37,383 nt of DNA from Mycobacterium asiaticum (GTDB taxonomy: Bacteria; Actinomycetota; Actinomycetes; Mycobacteriales; Mycobacteriaceae). Below, in pieces: positions 37,304 through 37,383 of this stretch (positions are counted from its first letter, which is position 1; every line of letters starts with the position of its first letter). Under the pieces are notes generated by a model. The model worked only from the letters and a program-made list of their open reading frames with translations. It did not search any database and was not told where the DNA came from. The translations under genes were made by a program, and so were the position numbers. The DNA lies in NCBI RefSeq assembly GCF_001668675.1, contig NZ_LZKQ01000274.1, forward strand, positions 1-37,383. Reading direction: 5' to 3'.

Positions 37304-37383
37304 CTATCCGGTCAGCTCTTGCAGTAGCCGGGCGATGCTGAACAAGCCCGTCAAGCTGGTGCCGTAGTTCAGTACACCTGAGT
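37304..37383 (-). CDS. C-terminus of a probable PPE (MPTR-like) protein, cut by the window edge
   Basis: Reading leftwards from the edge, an open frame of 25 residues (SGVLNYGTSLTGLFSIARLL, then QELTG) ends at the TAG at 37306-37304. SGVLNYG resembles the Asn-Gly repeats of MPTR-type PPE proteins. In M. tuberculosis a PPE gene (PPE64, Rv3558) lies convergent to Rv3559c at this place, which supports the call. Only the tail is visible. Confidence 0.5.
   Translation of the reverse strand, partial: SGVLNYGTSLTGLFSIARLLQELTG

Overview
The window is high-GC actinobacterial DNA from a Mycobacterium, most likely a slow grower. I base this on near-identity, from memory, of the visible KstR, HsaA/C/D, KshB, NAT, AspB and FadE31/33 proteins to their M. 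tuberculosis counterparts, on a PPE gene of the PPE-PPW type, and on a YrbE/Mce operon. The species cannot be fixed from the sequence alone.

The two ends form a cholesterol degradation locus in the order known from M. tuberculosis (Rv3574 to Rv3559c). On the left are kstR (-, cut by the edge), fadE34 (+), an Rv3572-like secreted protein and kshB (-), then hsaA-hsaD-hsaC-hsaB (+). Good KstR operators lie between kstR and fadE34 and, as a pair, between kshB and hsaA. On the right are fadD3-fadE31-fadE32-fadE33-aspB (-), diverging from fadE30-ipdF (+) across a KstR2-type palindrome. A second PPE gene is cut by the right edge. These genes remove the sterol side chain, open rings A/B (KshB, HsaABCD) and degrade the C/D-ring product HIP (FadD3, FadE30-33, IpdF).

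In M. tuberculosis, nat directly follows hsaB and aspB lies next to nat. Here about 16 kb separates hsaB from nat and about 4.5 kb separates nat from aspB. The first block holds a small unknown protein (+), a GMC/cholesterol-oxidase-like flavoenzyme (-), and a complete compact mce operon on the divergent strand: yrbEA, yrbEB, mceA-F and an Mce-associated protein, nearly all joined by 1-4 nt overlaps. It also holds a CHAD-domain protein (+), a membrane coiled-coil protein (-) and a PknK-like Ser/Thr kinase anchored by one membrane helix to two six-bladed Kelch propellers (-). The simplest reading is an extra lipid or steroid importer with an oxidase, placed inside the sterol ring-degradation locus.

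The second block (-) appears to be an operon: a 32-codon small ORF, a PPE-PPW protein, an MFS exporter and a FAD-dependent monooxygenase. It lies behind a strong Zur/Fur-like palindrome, so a metal-responsive secretion or export cassette is a testable idea.

No tRNA, rRNA, CRISPR array, transposase or integrase was recognised. No stretch over 300 bases lacks a gene; the longest gap (10659-10926) holds the divergent oxidase/mce promoter region.
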